From assembly GCF_000019965.1 (NCBI RefSeq), contig NC_010571.1:1364001-1428000 (forward strand): a DNA stretch of 64,000 nt, given 5' to 3'. This DNA comes from Opitutus terrae PB90-1 (GTDB lineage Bacteria; Verrucomicrobiota; Verrucomicrobiia; Opitutales; Opitutaceae). The notes under the pieces are model-generated. The model made no database searches and was not told the origin of the DNA. It was given only the letters and a program-made list of their open reading frames with translations. The position numbers were made by a program, and so were the translations under genes. Below are positions 35,053 to 45,649 of the stretch, in pieces; position 1 is the stretch's first letter; each line of letters begins with the position of its first letter.

Positions 35053-37956
35053 ATGAACACCCACACCCCTCGCAAGTTCCTGCCGGCGCTCTTCCTTGCA
35101 CCGGCGATTGCCCTGTCTCTATCCGCCCAGGAAGCCGCGCCCGCTCCGGGCGAGCCCGCTTCCGCGCAGGCCGTCGGCGCCGACCAACCCATCGTGCTCG
35201 AGCGCTTCACCGTCGATGTCACCCGTGACCAAGGTTACGTCGCGGTCGACTCGCTGGCGGGCGGCCGCACCAACACGCCGATCCGGTTGACGCCGGCGGC
35301 GATGTCGTCGGTCACCCGAGCGTTCATCGACGATCTCGGGATCCGCGACGTGCGCGAGGCATTGCGCTGGGCGCCGAACGTCCTGCCCGAGGATCCGCTC
35401 GCCGGCCGCGGTTTCGGCGGACAGGCGTTTCAGCCGTGGGCGTTCAACTTCCGCGGCGTCGGCGCGGGCCAGCAGGGCGGGGCGGGTCCGACGCGAAACT
35501 ACTTCACGTTTTTCGAGAACGCCGACGCCTACAACATCGAGCGCGTCGAGTTCACCCGCGGGCCCAACGGCATCCTGTTCGGGCTCGGCACCGTCGGCGG
35601 CACGCTGTCGACCTACACGAAAGTACCGCGACTCGACAAAACGTTCATCAGCCCGGCGGTGATCGCGGACGACAACGGCGGCTTGCGCTTCGAGTTGGAT
35701 TACAATCTCGCGGCGAACGACCAGCTGGCGATCCGGCTCAACGCGCTGCACGACGACGGCCGCGGCTGGCGCAACGGCGACGACAGTCAGAAGCGCGCGA
35801 TCGACCTCGCGTTTCTCTACAAGCTCAGTGATCGCACGACGCTGCGGCTCGAGATCGAGGGCTTCCGGTCCACGCAGACGCTCATCTCTTCGACCATTGG
35901 CGACAAGGCCTCCGGCTGGGACGGCCAGACGGCCTCGGAAACCTGGGGCGCGCTTCCGATCGGCAGCGCGCGCACGGTGAAGATTTCCGCGGCCGGCGGC
36001 TGGGGTGACTGGCTGAACGCGTTTCCCGTCTACACGCCCGGACTCGGCAAGGGCCTGATGTTGTGGGCGCCATGGACCAACGATCCCGATCCCGCCAACC
36101 CGGCCCAGACCGTGCGCACGTATCACGGCGGCTACGCGTCGACGAGCAGTCTGCTCGATCCCGGTCAGGCGCTGATCTGGGCGCCCTATAAGGGGTGGTA
36201 TCCCGACCAGATCAAGCTGCCGTGGGAAACGGCTTACTCCTCGACGGCGGCGATCCCGCTTCGGCCAAGCCGCGAATGGACCTACGGCCACGGGCGCGGC
36301 ACCAACGATTACGAGAACCTCACCGCCTTCATCGATCACAGCTTCAACGAGAGCTTAGATCTGCAGATCGGCTTTTTCACGTATGACACCTCGACCGTCG
36401 CGAAGGATTACGAAGGCACGGGCGGCGCCTCCGTCGACATCAACCGCCAGCTGCCCGACGGCACGAGCAACCCGAATTTCGGCAAGCCGTTCGCCGACTT
36501 TTTCCTGAGCAAGCAAACGCAGGATCGCTCCGTCGACGAGATCCGCGCCCAGCTGAACTACAACTATCGCGGCGAGCTCTTCGGCGCGGGATTCAACCAG
36601 CTGCTGGCGGTGTCGGCCTCCGAGCGGCGCACGAAAATCTCCGCGCGGCAATATCTGGGGCAGATCGCCAACAGCACCTGGGTCGACAACCCCCGCGACT
36701 GGGTGCACAACATGATCTTCGGCCGGATCTACCTCGATCGGCCGAATGACTTTCAGGACGTCCCGGACGTGATCAACGGCTACTCGGTCGCTTATCTGCC
36801 GAAGGCCGACGGCTACTGGTTCGACTTCGACGACAAGTTCGACCTGACGAGCTACGCGCTGTTTTCCAACAGCCGGTTCTTCGACGAAAAGCTCAGCGTG
36901 GTGCTGGGCGTGCGCTACGATTCCTACGACGAAGACCTGCGCGAGCTGCGCCGCGGCCCGGACCTGAGCGACCGGCTGGTGAGTGAGAGCGACTCCGGCA
37001 CGACCTACACCGCGGGTGCGATCTACTACTTCGGCTGGCTGGGCGTGTTTGCGAATTACTCGGAGAACATCCTGCCGCCGAGCGCCGGCTCGCAGCCCTA
37101 TCTCAGCGGTTCGCGGCCGGGCCCGGAGCAAAACCAGGGGTACGACTACGGCCTGCGCATCTCGACAAAGGACGGAAAGTATTACGCGAACATCAGCCGC
37201 TACGACTCGCAGTCGCAGAATCGCAACGTGGAGAACCCGGTCGATATTCGCGGCGTCTGGCAGGCGTACAATATCGCCCGCGGCGCGAACCGGGACGACG
37301 GCTTCGGCGCGGTGGCGTATTCGGACACCACGGCGATGGACGCGAGCGGCTACGAGTTCGAGGTGACGGCAAATCCGCTCTCGAACCTGCGGCTGCAGGC
37401 CTCCTACAGCCTGCCCGACACGGAGATCGTGGATTTTTATCCCATGACCCGCGCGCACGTGCAGGAGAACCTGCCAACGTGGCAGCAGCAGCTGGACGCA
37501 ACAACGGATCCGCTGCATGCGAGCGATCTGCGCAACGCGATTTCGCGGACGCAGGACAAGCTGGCGCAATCGGTCGCCGGCGCGCCGCAGCAGCGTTCGG
37601 TGGACTACACCGCGAGTTTTTTTGCGAATTACACGTTCACGAACGACATGCTCGACGGTTTCTCCTTCGGCGCGGGCGCGAGCTACACCGGCAAGCCCTA
37701 TGCCGCCACGTATGCCGGCGAGAAATATTACGGCTCGTCCGTCCACAGCGTCGACGCGGTGCTCGCGTATGAAACCACGATCGGCCGGGCGAAGGCGCGG
37801 TTTGCGATCAACGTGCAGAACGTCTTCGACTACGACGAGCCGCTGGTGCTCGACTATCACAACGATTACACCGACATGAGCGGCCGGCACATCCGCAACG
37901 GCTATTTCTACCAGACGCCGCGGACCTTCCGGTTCACGGCGCGGTTTACGTTCTAA
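35053..37956 (+). CDS. TonB-dependent outer-membrane receptor
   Basis: 967 residues. Signal peptide 1-25 ends LSLSA-Q. A segment VLERFTVDVTRDQGYVAVDSLAGGRTNTPIRLTPAAMS precedes the plug, as is usual for large Verrucomicrobial receptors. The plug (about 75-200) includes NIERVEFTRGPNGILFGLGTVGGTLSTYTK. The 22-strand barrel runs to the C-terminal RFTARFTF. It imports large substrates using TonB energy. The GH144-like glucanase gene follows on the same strand with a 93-bp gap holding a hairpin, which suggests a shared oligosaccharide target, though siderophore-type cargo cannot be excluded. Confidence 0.93.
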   Translation: MNTHTPRKFLPALFLAPAIALSLSAQEAAPAPGEPASAQAVGADQPIVLERFTVDVTRDQGYVAVDSLAGGRTNTPIRLTPAAMSSVTRAFIDDLGIRDVREALRWAPNVLPEDPLAGRGFGGQAFQPWAFNFRGVGAGQQGGAGPTRNYFTFFENADAYNIERVEFTRGPNGILFGLGTVGGTLSTYTKVPRLDKTFISPAVIADDNGGLRFELDYNLAANDQLAIRLNALHDDGRGWRNGDDSQKRAIDLAFLYKLSDRTTLRLEIEGFRSTQTLISSTIGDKASGWDGQTASETWGALPIGSARTVKISAAGGWGDWLNAFPVYTPGLGKGLMLWAPWTNDPDPANPAQTVRTYHGGYASTSSLLDPGQALIWAPYKGWYPDQIKLPWETAYSSTAAIPLRPSREWTYGHGRGTNDYENLTAFIDHSFNESLDLQIGFFTYDTSTVAKDYEGTGGASVDINRQLPDGTSNPNFGKPFADFFLSKQTQDRSVDEIRAQLNYNYRGELFGAGFNQLLAVSASERRTKISARQYLGQIANSTWVDNPRDWVHNMIFGRIYLDRPNDFQDVPDVINGYSVAYLPKADGYWFDFDDKFDLTSYALFSNSRFFDEKLSVVLGVRYDSYDEDLRELRRGPDLSDRLVSESDSGTTYTAGAIYYFGWLGVFANYSENILPPSAGSQPYLSGSRPGPEQNQGYDYGLRISTKDGKYYANISRYDSQSQNRNVENPVDIRGVWQAYNIARGANRDDGFGAVAYSDTTAMDASGYEFEVTANPLSNLRLQASYSLPDTEIVDFYPMTRAHVQENLPTWQQQLDATTDPLHASDLRNAISRTQDKLAQSVAGAPQQRSVDYTASFFANYTFTNDMLDGFSFGAGASYTGKPYAATYAGEKYYGSSVHSVDAVLAYETTIGRAKARFAINVQNVFDYDEPLVLDYHNDYTDMSGRHIRNGYFYQTPRTFRFTARFTF

Positions 37957-37971
37957 CGTGACCGGCTGCGT

Positions 37972-38001
37972 GTAGGGCGGGGTCTCCGGACCCCGCTCTA
38001 C
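37972..38001. repeat. GTAGGGCGGGG...CCCCGCTCTAC hairpin after the receptor gene
   Basis: GTAG-GGCGGGGTC/GACCCCGC-TCTAC around TCCG, followed by ATTTCCC, 16 bp after the receptor stop. It may act as a partial terminator between receptor and glucanase. It belongs to the GTAG/CTAC-framed palindrome family. Confidence 0.75.
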
Positions 38002-38049
38002 ATTTCCCGTTGCGAGGTGAATGCCTGCTGGGAGCGCGGGCGTCTTCTC

Positions 38050-40251
38050 ATGAAAAAAAACCATCTTCTGCTGCCGCTGTTGCTCGCGTTCACCCTGTCC
38101 GCTTCCGCCCAGCCGACGCGCTACGATCGGCACGTCATCTTCGACAACAGCCTCGCTGACGGCGGCTACGACGCGAGCAAGAGCTACCTCGTGGCACCAA
38201 GTCAGCTCGAGTTGTTTCATAACAAGTTTCCCGTCGAGCCGGACCACTGCGTGAGTCCACCGAACAGCCTGCGGCTGCGCTGGCGCTCGGCGCCAGGCGG
38301 CGACTGGCGGATGACGCTCGCGATTCCGCGGCGCTACGCGCGCACCTTCGCGTTCGAAGGCGACGCGGTCACGTTCTGGTGCTACGCCGATACGGAGATC
38401 ACGGAAGCGAACGCGCCGCGGGTTTTCCTGCAGGATCTCGATGAGCACGGCACGCCGGCGGTCGCGCTGGTGAGCGGGGACGAGAAAATCCCGGCGGGAC
38501 GCTGGGTGCAGGTGACGCTGCCCTTCGCGCGGTTTCAGGATCCGATCTACCACGGAACGGAGGACAGCAAGTTCGACTACCGAAAATTGTGGAACATCGC
38601 GTTCATGCAAGGGCTCGACGACGACCGCGAGCACGTGCTCTACCTCGACGATGTCCAAATCCGCGACACCACGAATGCAGACTCGACCCCGCCGTCGGCG
38701 CCGAACGCAGTCGCGGCGCGCGGCTATGAGCGGCACATCGATGTGACGTGGCAGGCGGAGGACTCTGGCGACCTGCTCGCGTTTCGGGTTTATCGCGCGG
38801 ACGACGGCACGACGTTCAAGCCGATCGGCACGGCGCAGGGCACACGGCGGCGTTTTTCTGATTTCATCGGTGAGCCGGGGCGCACCGCGCGCTACCGCGT
38901 GACCGCGCTCGACGTCGCGGGCAACGAGTCGCAGCCGTCCGCGGACGCGGTCGCCGGCACGCGGGCGTTTTCGGACGACGAGCTCGTCACCCTGGTGCAG
39001 GAGGCGTGCTTCCGGTACTACTGGGAAACGGCGCATCCGCAGGCGGGGCTCGCGCCCGAGGTGCTGCCGGGTGACGAGAACCTGCTCGCGCTCGGCGGCA
39101 GCGGATTCGGCGTGATGGCGATCCTCGTCGGCGCGGAACGCGGGTTCGTGCCGCGTGCCGCGGCGGCCGAGCGGTTGCGCACGATCGTGCGGTTTCTGGC
39201 CCGCGCCGATCGGTTTCACGGCGTGTGGCCGCATTTTCTCAACGGCGACACCGGCAAGGTAATCCCGTTTTTCGGCAAATACGACAATGGCGGCGATCTG
39301 GTCGAGACTGCGTTCATGATCCAAGGCCTCCTCGCCGCGCGGCAGTACTTCGATCGCGACGATCCGGTGGAGACCGAAGTGCGCGACACGATCACGCGGC
39401 TCTGGCGCGAGGTGGAGTGGAGCTGGTATCGGAAGGAGCCAAACAGCGATGTGCTTTACTGGCACTGGTCGCCCGATCACGCGTGGCATATCAGCCATCC
39501 GTTGATCGGCTGGAACGAGGCGATGATCATTTACCTGCTCGCGATCGCCTCGCCGACGCACTCCGTGCCGGCGGAGATGTATTACACCGGCTGGGCCGGC
39601 ACGTCCGAGCGACACCTCCGTTATCGGCGCGGCTGGAGTCGCACGACGCAGGGCGATCACTACGTGAACGGCAACACCTACTACGGCATCAAGCTGGAGG
39701 TGGGAGAGGGCAACGGCTCGGACCTGTTCTTCACGCATTTCTCGTTCATGGGCTTCGATCCGCGCGGGCGGCGCGACCGGTTCACCAATTACTTTTTCAA
39801 CAACCGGGCGATCGCCCGTATCAATCACGCCTACTGCGTCGAGAACCCGCGCGGGTTCGCGGGCTACGGCTACGACACGTGGGGATTGTCCGCCGGCATC
39901 GCGTCGGGCGGCGGCCGGCCGCTGCCGCGCGACGACAATGGCACGATCAACGTCATGGCCTCGCTCGCCTCGATGCCGTACACGCCGGAGGAATCGATGG
40001 CGGCGCTGAAGCATTTTTATCGGGACCTCGGCGCGAAGATTTGGGGGCCCTACGGTTTCTACGACGGGTTCAACCAAACCGAGAACTGGTTCGAGCCGGT
40101 TTACATGGCGCTGAACCAGGCGCCGATCACCGTGATGATCGAGAACCACCGCACCGGGCTGATCTGGAAATTGTTCATGCAAAATCCGGAGATCCAGCCC
40201 GCCCTCGACGCGATCGGGTTCACGCCGGACACGACGCCGGATGGCCGATAG
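38050..40251 (+). CDS. Secreted glucanase of the GH144-like (glucoamylase-annotated) family
   Basis: 733 residues from the ATG at 38050 ([20 protein letters not shown]), chosen for its Lys-rich signal peptide. Residues 25-210 form a jelly-roll-like domain ending [13 protein letters not shown]; 215-305 form a fibronectin type III-like domain. The (alpha/alpha)6 catalytic domain (about 310-730) shows [71 protein letters not shown]-like [23 protein letters not shown] and [15 protein letters not shown]144 members cleave beta-1,2-glucan; automated pipelines often call them glucoamylase. Neighbouring receptor and periplasmic or outer-membrane location fit glucan use. The precise substrate is inferred. 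Confidence 0.85.
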   Translation: MKKNHLLLPLLLAFTLSASAQPTRYDRHVIFDNSLADGGYDASKSYLVAPSQLELFHNKFPVEPDHCVSPPNSLRLRWRSAPGGDWRMTLAIPRRYARTFAFEGDAVTFWCYADTEITEANAPRVFLQDLDEHGTPAVALVSGDEKIPAGRWVQVTLPFARFQDPIYHGTEDSKFDYRKLWNIAFMQGLDDDREHVLYLDDVQIRDTTNADSTPPSAPNAVAARGYERHIDVTWQAEDSGDLLAFRVYRADDGTTFKPIGTAQGTRRRFSDFIGEPGRTARYRVTALDVAGNESQPSADAVAGTRAFSDDELVTLVQEACFRYYWETAHPQAGLAPEVLPGDENLLALGGSGFGVMAILVGAERGFVPRAAAAERLRTIVRFLARADRFHGVWPHFLNGDTGKVIPFFGKYDNGGDLVETAFMIQGLLAARQYFDRDDPVETEVRDTITRLWREVEWSWYRKEPNSDVLYWHWSPDHAWHISHPLIGWNEAMIIYLLAIASPTHSVPAEMYYTGWAGTSERHLRYRRGWSRTTQGDHYVNGNTYYGIKLEVGEGNGSDLFFTHFSFMGFDPRGRRDRFTNYFFNNRAIARINHAYCVENPRGFAGYGYDTWGLSAGIASGGGRPLPRDDNGTINVMASLASMPYTPEESMAALKHFYRDLGAKIWGPYGFYDGFNQTENWFEPVYMALNQAPITVMIENHRTGLIWKLFMQNPEIQPALDAIGFTPDTTPDGR

Positions 40252-40271
40252 CCGCGTGGGTTCACCCCATT

Positions 40272-40396
40272 GTAGGGCCGGCGCTCGCCGCCGGCCGCGA
40301 GAGTGGACGAGGCGCCATGTGCCTCCTCGGCCGCCGGTGAACGGCGGCCCTACGAAGGGACACCGAAATGTAGGGCCGGTGAACGGCGGCCTTACG
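40272..40396. repeat. GTAGGGCCG palindromes in a convergent gap, overlapping a stop codon
   Basis: One element (40272-40353) has outer ends GTAGGGCCG and CGGCCCTAC and inner GCCGGCG stems. A second, shorter copy (40370-40396) has GTAGGGCCG and CGGCCTTAC. The second overlaps the stop codon (40392-40394) of the converging histidine kinase gene. The first copy resembles 9030-9102. Confidence 0.8.
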
Positions 40397-43300
40397 CACG
40401 GTTCGCAGAGCCAGTGCTCTCCGCCCGCTTCGCGGGCAACGCTTCCTCGACGATCTTGAGGAGCTTCTCGGGCGTGAAGGGCTTGGGCAGAAATCCGCTG
40501 AACGCTTCCTTGGGCGGCGCCGCCTGCACGAATCCGCTCGTCGCCAGAATTTTCGTGTCGGGGCTCAGCGTGTGAATCACGCGGCAGAGCGCGGCGCCAT
40601 CGAGCGTCGGCATGTCGAGGTCCGTGATCACGAGCGCGATGTCCGCGATCCGCGGGGCGAACTGCGCGATCGCTTCCGCGCCGTCCCGGGCCGTGAGCAC
40701 GCGGTAGCCGTGCCGGCTCAGCACGGCGGTCGCGAGCTCGCAAATGCTCGCTTCGTCGTCGACGAACAGCACCTGTTCACCGCGCGCGGCGGTCGCGGCA
40801 AAGGGGCTCGCCGTCCCGGTGCCGGTCACCGCCGTTTCCTCGACGGGCAGATACACGCTGAACGTCGTGCCGCGGTTCACTTCCGTCTTTACGGTCACCA
40901 AGCCCTGATGCTGCGCCACGATGCCGCGGACGGTGGAGAGTCCGAGGCCCGTGCCTTTGTCCGGCGCTTTCGTGGTGAACAGCGGCTCCCAAATCCGCGA
41001 GAGCACGTCGGCCGGAATGCCCGTGCCGGTGTCCTCGACCTGCAGCACCAGCCACGGACCGGGCCGCGCGCCTTCGATCGTACGCGCGGTCTCCTCGTCG
41101 AGCAGGCAGTTCTGCCCGCGCAGTCGCAGCGTGCCGCCTTCCGGCATCGCGTCGCGCGCGTTCACGCAGAGGTTGAGCACCACCTGGTGAATCTGGGTGG
41201 GGTTGCCGTTCACCGGCCAGAGATCCGCGGGAATTTCGTCCTCGAGCACGATCGATTTCGGGAACGATGCCGCGATGACGTCGGTGATGTCGCGCAAGAG
41301 ATGCTTCACCTGGACCACCCGGTGTTCGCCGGCGACGCCCTGGGCAAAACCGAGGATCTGGCGCACGAGACCGGCGCCGCGCGCGGCGCAGCTCTCGAGC
41401 GTGTCAAGCAGCCGCAAGTCGCGCGGCTCGCTCAACCGGTCGCGCAGCAGCGGACCGACCATGCGCATCGGCGCGAGAATGTTGTTCAGGTCATGCGAGA
41501 TGCCGGCGGCGAGCATGCCGAGATTTTCCATCCGCTGCACGCGCAGGAACTGCTCCTCGAGCGCCTTGCGATGCGTCACATCGGCGCTGATGCAGAGCCG
41601 GCCGGTGGGCTGGCCGTGATCGTCGCGCAGCATGGTGACGCTGGTCTCGATGATCATCGTTCGCCCGGCCTGGTTGCGGCTGCGCAGTTCGCCGCGCCAG
41701 TCGCGCGGCTCCGCGAGCGCGTCGTGAAACGCCGTGGGCCCCACGTCGCGATCGAGCGCGAACGCCTCCTCGAGCGTCCGGCCCAGCATCTCACGGGCAC
41801 TGGTACCGAAAAGCCGCTCGGCGCCGCGATTCCAAAACGAAACGCGATGGTTCAGATCCGCCACGACAATGGCGTCCGACGCCTGGTCCAGCAACGCCGC
41901 CTGCTCGCGCACCCGCCGCTCCGCGCCCTTGCGGCCCGTGATGTCCTGGCTAATCGCCACGAACTGCCGGATCGCGCCCGCGGCATTGCGCACCGGGATG
42001 ATCGTGAGATCTTCGACGTAAAGCTCGCCGTTCTTGCGGCGGTTCACGACCTCGCCATGCCAGGTCTGTCCGGCGAGGATCGTCCGCCACAGCTCGGTGT
42101 AAAATTCGGACCGATGGTGGCCGGACTTCAGCAGCCGGGGATTTTTGCCCACCAGCTCGTCGGCGGCATAACCGCTCGCGCGGACGAAGGCGGGGTTGGC
42201 CCATTCGATCGTGCCGTGCAGGTCGGTGATGAGAATGCCGTTGGGCGCGCCCTCGAGTGCGGTGCCGAGCAACACACTGCGGGCCTCGGCCTGTTCGCGC
42301 TTTTTTTCCTGCTCGAGCATGTCGAGGGCGAACGACAGATCGGCCGCGACCGGCTCGAGCAGGGCTGTCTCGTCCTCGCCAAAAAAGTTCGGGCTCGATG
42401 CATACACCGACAGGACCGCGCGGACCTGGCCGGCGACGCGCACCGGCAGCGCGATCGAGGAGCGCAGGCCGTGCTTCGCCGCCGCTTCGTGCCACGGACT
42501 GGTGTGCGCCGCCGCGAGGAAGTCGTTGCAGACGGAGATACGCGCTTCGCGAATCGCCGCGCCCACCGGGCCGCGGCCCTCGGCGCGGTCGTCGGCATAG
42601 ACGCTGATTTCGTCCAGATAACCGTGGTCGTCGCCCGCCGCGGCGGCGGGTCGGATCGCCGCGCTTTCCGGGTCGAGCCGACCGATCCACGCGAGCTTGA
42701 AGAGCCCGGTTTCCACCAGGATCTGACAGACCATCTCCTGGATCTGGTCGGCCGACTCGGCGCGGATGATCGCCTGGTTGACCTGGGCGAGCATCAGCTG
42801 CAGCTGGCGCGTGCGCTCGACCTTCCGCTGGGCCGCCTTGATCAGGGAAACATCATGAACGGTCGCGAGCAGGCAGGCTCCGCGGCGGGTGACGCAGGCC
42901 GCGCCGCTCAGCGTGGCGTCGAAGGTGGAGCCGTCCTTGCGCCGGTGCAGCGTCGCGATCACGCGGCCATCGTCGGCCTCGCGCAGCGTGCGCTGGTGGA
43001 TCAGTTCCTCCCCGCGATTGACGGCGAGGTGGCCCGGACCGAGCGCCTGCATTTCCGCGAGGGTGTAACCGTAGAGGGTGAGCGCGCGTTGGTTCGCATC
43101 GAGCACCCGTCCGTCCTCGTCGATCAACAACGCCGCATCGGCGGCGCGCTGCAACCAGTGGGGCAATCGGCCGGAGCCGTCGCCCTGCGGTGACGAGCGG
43201 CGACGCGAAAGCCACCACGCCCAACCCGCGCTGGCGACCGCCACGACGAGTACCGCGGGGATGATCCATAGCTCCCACGTACCGGCAGCCGTCAGGCTGC

Positions 43301-43421
43301 GGGTGGACGCCCCGCGCGATTCCGACGCCGCGACGGAGACCAGGAGCAGCGCAAGGCTCACGCGCGTCCGGAAACGCTCAGGATGACGCAGGCTTTGGGT
43401 TTGGAACAGAAGCGGCTTCAA
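40392..43421 (-). CDS. Membrane hybrid histidine kinase (PAS-GAF-PAS-PAS-kinase-receiver)
   Basis: 1009 residues. A possible signal segment (20-38) and a membrane helix (about 50-72, WIIPAVLVVAVASAGWAWWL) come first. Then a PAS domain (85-195, LPHWLQRAADAALLIDEDGRVLDAN), a GAF domain (215-365), two PAS domains (380-495 with ITDLHGTIEWANPAF; 505-620 with VADLNHRVSFWNRGAERLFG), HisKA with GMLAAGISHDLNNILAPM, an ATPase domain (NLCVNARDAMPEGG, DTGTGIP, GTGLGLSTV) and a receiver (880-990; VLFVDDEAS, ITDLDMPTLDG, LPKPF). The NtrB-like SHDLNN H box differs from the SHELRT type of the other hybrids here. The stop codon lies within a repeat element. The signal is unknown. Confidence 0.93.
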   Translation of the reverse strand: MKPLLFQTQSLRHPERFRTRVSLALLLVSVAASESRGASTRSLTAAGTWELWIIPAVLVVAVASAGWAWWLSRRRSSPQGDGSGRLPHWLQRAADAALLIDEDGRVLDANQRALTLYGYTLAEMQALGPGHLAVNRGEELIHQRTLREADDGRVIATLHRRKDGSTFDATLSGAACVTRRGACLLATVHDVSLIKAAQRKVERTRQLQLMLAQVNQAIIRAESADQIQEMVCQILVETGLFKLAWIGRLDPESAAIRPAAAAGDDHGYLDEISVYADDRAEGRGPVGAAIREARISVCNDFLAAAHTSPWHEAAAKHGLRSSIALPVRVAGQVRAVLSVYASSPNFFGEDETALLEPVAADLSFALDMLEQEKKREQAEARSVLLGTALEGAPNGILITDLHGTIEWANPAFVRASGYAADELVGKNPRLLKSGHHRSEFYTELWRTILAGQTWHGEVVNRRKNGELYVEDLTIIPVRNAAGAIRQFVAISQDITGRKGAERRVREQAALLDQASDAIVVADLNHRVSFWNRGAERLFGTSAREMLGRTLEEAFALDRDVGPTAFHDALAEPRDWRGELRSRNQAGRTMIIETSVTMLRDDHGQPTGRLCISADVTHRKALEEQFLRVQRMENLGMLAAGISHDLNNILAPMRMVGPLLRDRLSEPRDLRLLDTLESCAARGAGLVRQILGFAQGVAGEHRVVQVKHLLRDITDVIAASFPKSIVLEDEIPADLWPVNGNPTQIHQVVLNLCVNARDAMPEGGTLRLRGQNCLLDEETARTIEGARPGPWLVLQVEDTGTGIPADVLSRIWEPLFTTKAPDKGTGLGLSTVRGIVAQHQGLVTVKTEVNRGTTFSVYLPVEETAVTGTGTASPFAATAARGEQVLFVDDEASICELATAVLSRHGYRVLTARDGAEAIAQFAPRIADIALVITDLDMPTLDGAALCRVIHTLSPDTKILATSGFVQAAPPKEAFSGFLPKPFTPEKLLKIVEEALPAKRAESTGSANRA

Positions 43422-43701
43422 AAGGGGAGATCAGCTGGTCGGACCGTAGCGTCCTGCGGCGGGATGGCCAGCACTTGCCAAGGTCGACTCTACATCCAGC
43501 ACCTCCTCATCGGCACGAACTCGTGAGGCTCAAACGTCCCGGAGGGGGGTGGTGGCGAAGGTGCGTCCGCAGTGGTCGAACCCGCCGTCCCCGCAGGTTG
43601 ATTCCGAGCCTGCTGAGCGCCGCAGCTCACCGGCGGCGGTTCGCCCGACCGCCGAACCTCTGCGAAAAACTGGGATTTCGGATGGCCCCTAAAGCTCCGC
43701 G

Positions 43702-44871
43702 TTACTCGCCGACCGAACGAACGGTGAGCTCGTTGTCGACCTCCCACCCGAGAGCGAGTTCGGCGAGACGATCGCCAATCTGGCGCTTCGCCTGGGCGGA
43801 AGGAACTGTTCCCGTCACCACCAGCTTGTCTTTGCGCTGCTCGACCGACACGTCGCGGGCGGCCTCGCCGATCCGCTCGTCGCGCCGCAACGCGTCGCGG
43901 ATCACCTCGACCGACGGCCGGGCGTTCGCCTGGCCCGCGCGGCGTTCCTCGGCGGTGCCCATGGCTCGCTCGGCGCCCGTCACGGCTGCGGCGTACCCCG
44001 GGCCTCCGACCATGCTGTAGCCCGTCCAGATGTAAGGATAGCCGCTGGACATCATCCACCAGTCGTCCTGCATGGGCGTGGCGCGGGCAAAATCAGCTTT
44101 CGTCAGAACGGTCGTGAGTTTCTCCGGCACGTCGAGCGAGCGCGACAGCTGGCTGAAATCGACGATGAACTTCTGGTTGCTGCCGGTGTAGTCGTCGTTC
44201 GGATCCAGGAGCACGGAGGCACGGCGGCTTTCGAAATTCAGCACGATGTCCTCGATCTTGCCGACCTCCTGGCCGGCGTTGACGACGTCCTTGCCGGTGA
44301 GTTTGGCCACGCGCATGAGCTTGGGCGTGCTATCGGTATCGGCGCCGGCGGCTTTCGCGTCGCGCCGGAGCCGCTTCGTCTCGTCCTTCCACTCCAGCCC
44401 GAACTGCGAGAACAACGTGCTCGCGCGGGCTTCGCTCAGCAGCGTGTCGATTTCGGTTTCACGGATCGCGGCGAGGTTGTTCCATGCGGTCCGGTCGATC
44501 GGGAGGACGAGATCGCCGTCGGCGCGATAGGTGTCCTTGAACGCGGCGAACGGCACGGCGCGGATCCGCTCGCCGACGCCGAGCAGTCCGCCGGAGCTCA
44601 CCAGCGCATACACGAGCTGTCCGGCGCGGGCGTCGATGACGAGATCCTTCACCTGGCCGAGGCCTTCGCCGGCGGGGTTGCGCACGTCCTGCCCGATGAG
44701 CTTTTGCGCGCTTTGGCCGGCGAGTTGGTGCTGCGCGGCCGTAACCCCGTCGGTACCGGACTTTTTCTCGGCGGCGGCTGTGGCACCGGCCGCGAACGCA
44801 GGCGCCGCCGAGGCGACGCACAGGGCAACGGCGAACGAGAACGTAAGCGACGGGGGGATCTTCGTTTTCAT
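43702..44871 (-). CDS. Exported PRC-barrel and BON domain protein
   Basis: 389 residues. Signal peptide 1-27 ends PAFAA. The first PRC-barrel (about 55-125) has LIGQDVRNPAGEGLGQVKDLVIDARAGQLVYALVSSGG; the second (about 185-255) has LTGKDVVNAGQEVGKIEDIVLNFESRRASVLL. A C-terminal BON domain (about 315-385) has SVEVIRDALRRDERIGEAARDVSVEQRKDKLVVTGTV. Both domain types are common in periplasmic envelope-stress or membrane-associated proteins. The double PRC plus BON arrangement is seen in several soil bacteria. The precise role is unknown. The 171 bp between it and the PrcB-like gene hold no visible gene. Confidence 0.9.
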   Translation of the reverse strand: MKTKIPPSLTFSFAVALCVASAAPAFAAGATAAAEKKSGTDGVTAAQHQLAGQSAQKLIGQDVRNPAGEGLGQVKDLVIDARAGQLVYALVSSGGLLGVGERIRAVPFAAFKDTYRADGDLVLPIDRTAWNNLAAIRETEIDTLLSEARASTLFSQFGLEWKDETKRLRRDAKAAGADTDSTPKLMRVAKLTGKDVVNAGQEVGKIEDIVLNFESRRASVLLDPNDDYTGSNQKFIVDFSQLSRSLDVPEKLTTVLTKADFARATPMQDDWWMMSSGYPYIWTGYSMVGGPGYAAAVTGAERAMGTAEERRAGQANARPSVEVIRDALRRDERIGEAARDVSVEQRKDKLVVTGTVPSAQAKRQIGDRLAELALGWEVDNELTVRSVGE

Positions 44872-45042
44872 GGTTCCTCCTGCTGACAGGCCGACGACCC
44901 ATTCGTGGCCGGCTTAACCTAACTACCGATCGGGAGTTGGATATCGGGGAAATCTCGCAGCCGGGAGTCGGAGCAAGCCTGAGCGAGCGGCCGACGGAAC
45001 CCGCAAGCGATCCGCTCGACGGACTTCTGATCTGGCTGAACC

Positions 45043-45510
45043 TTACCTCTCGGCGGAAGTCACGGGCGGGTCCCCGGGCCGCACGCGCGCGACGACGGGC
45101 AGTGGCGACGCGGGCACTACGGCCACCGCCCACGGCGAGGTCAGCACCTGTGCGACGATTTTGCCGGGTGCGGGCTGTTGCTCGCGGACGGTGATGACGA
45201 GCTGTCCGCACTCCTCTCGCGTCGCGAGCACCTCGAGGCGGAAGCCGGCGCTACGACGCTGGCCGAGGAAAACCGCGACAGCCATGCGCGTGCTCCATGC
45301 CGGCGCTGGCGGAGCCTCACGATCGAGCTGCTGCCACAGTGCAGTCCACGCCGCCGGGTCACGGACCACGCGGGTGGAAGGCTCGGCCACGCCGCTGTGC
45401 GGTCCGGACCACTGTTGCGGCGCGGCCGTCGGCCGGGCGGTTAAGCCGGCAGCGGTGCCGCATCCGGCCAGGAGCAGTGCGAGCAGAGAAGCCAGTGCAA
45501 ATCGGGTCAT
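45043..45510 (-). CDS. PrcB-like lipoprotein
   Basis: 155 residues from the ATG at 45510 (MTRFALASLLALLLAGCGTAAG); the lipobox LAGC predicts lipidation. The C-terminal part (AVAVFLGQRRSAGFRLEVLATREECGQLVITVREQQPAPG, then TSPWAVAVVPAS) matches the PrcB C-terminal domain found in partners of the PrtP protease complex and in stand-alone lipoproteins. It is expected on the inner face of the outer membrane or the outer face of the inner membrane. No protease gene is adjacent. Divergent from the dnaJ-like gene. Confidence 0.8.
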   Translation of the reverse strand: MTRFALASLLALLLAGCGTAAGLTARPTAAPQQWSGPHSGVAEPSTRVVRDPAAWTALWQQLDREAPPAPAWSTRMAVAVFLGQRRSAGFRLEVLATREECGQLVITVREQQPAPGKIVAQVLTSPWAVAVVPASPLPVVARVRPGDPPVTSAER

Positions 45511-45649
45511 GGCGAAACGCAGCAGCGCACGCAGGGATTCTCGTCCCACTCGGCGGCGATGCAAACCGGCCGGGCCATCGGTTTCGCCGGTGACCAACGG
45601 ATCACGCCCTCTGCGTTGACCGAACCACAAACCCTCGCTCCTTTTCACC

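Noticed and set aside
36355-40743. A 1462-codon open frame on the minus strand across the TonB receptor and GH144 genes
   Set aside because: It is antisense to two clearly recognised proteins, is Arg/Val-rich without any domain, and reflects the high GC codon pattern of the real genes.
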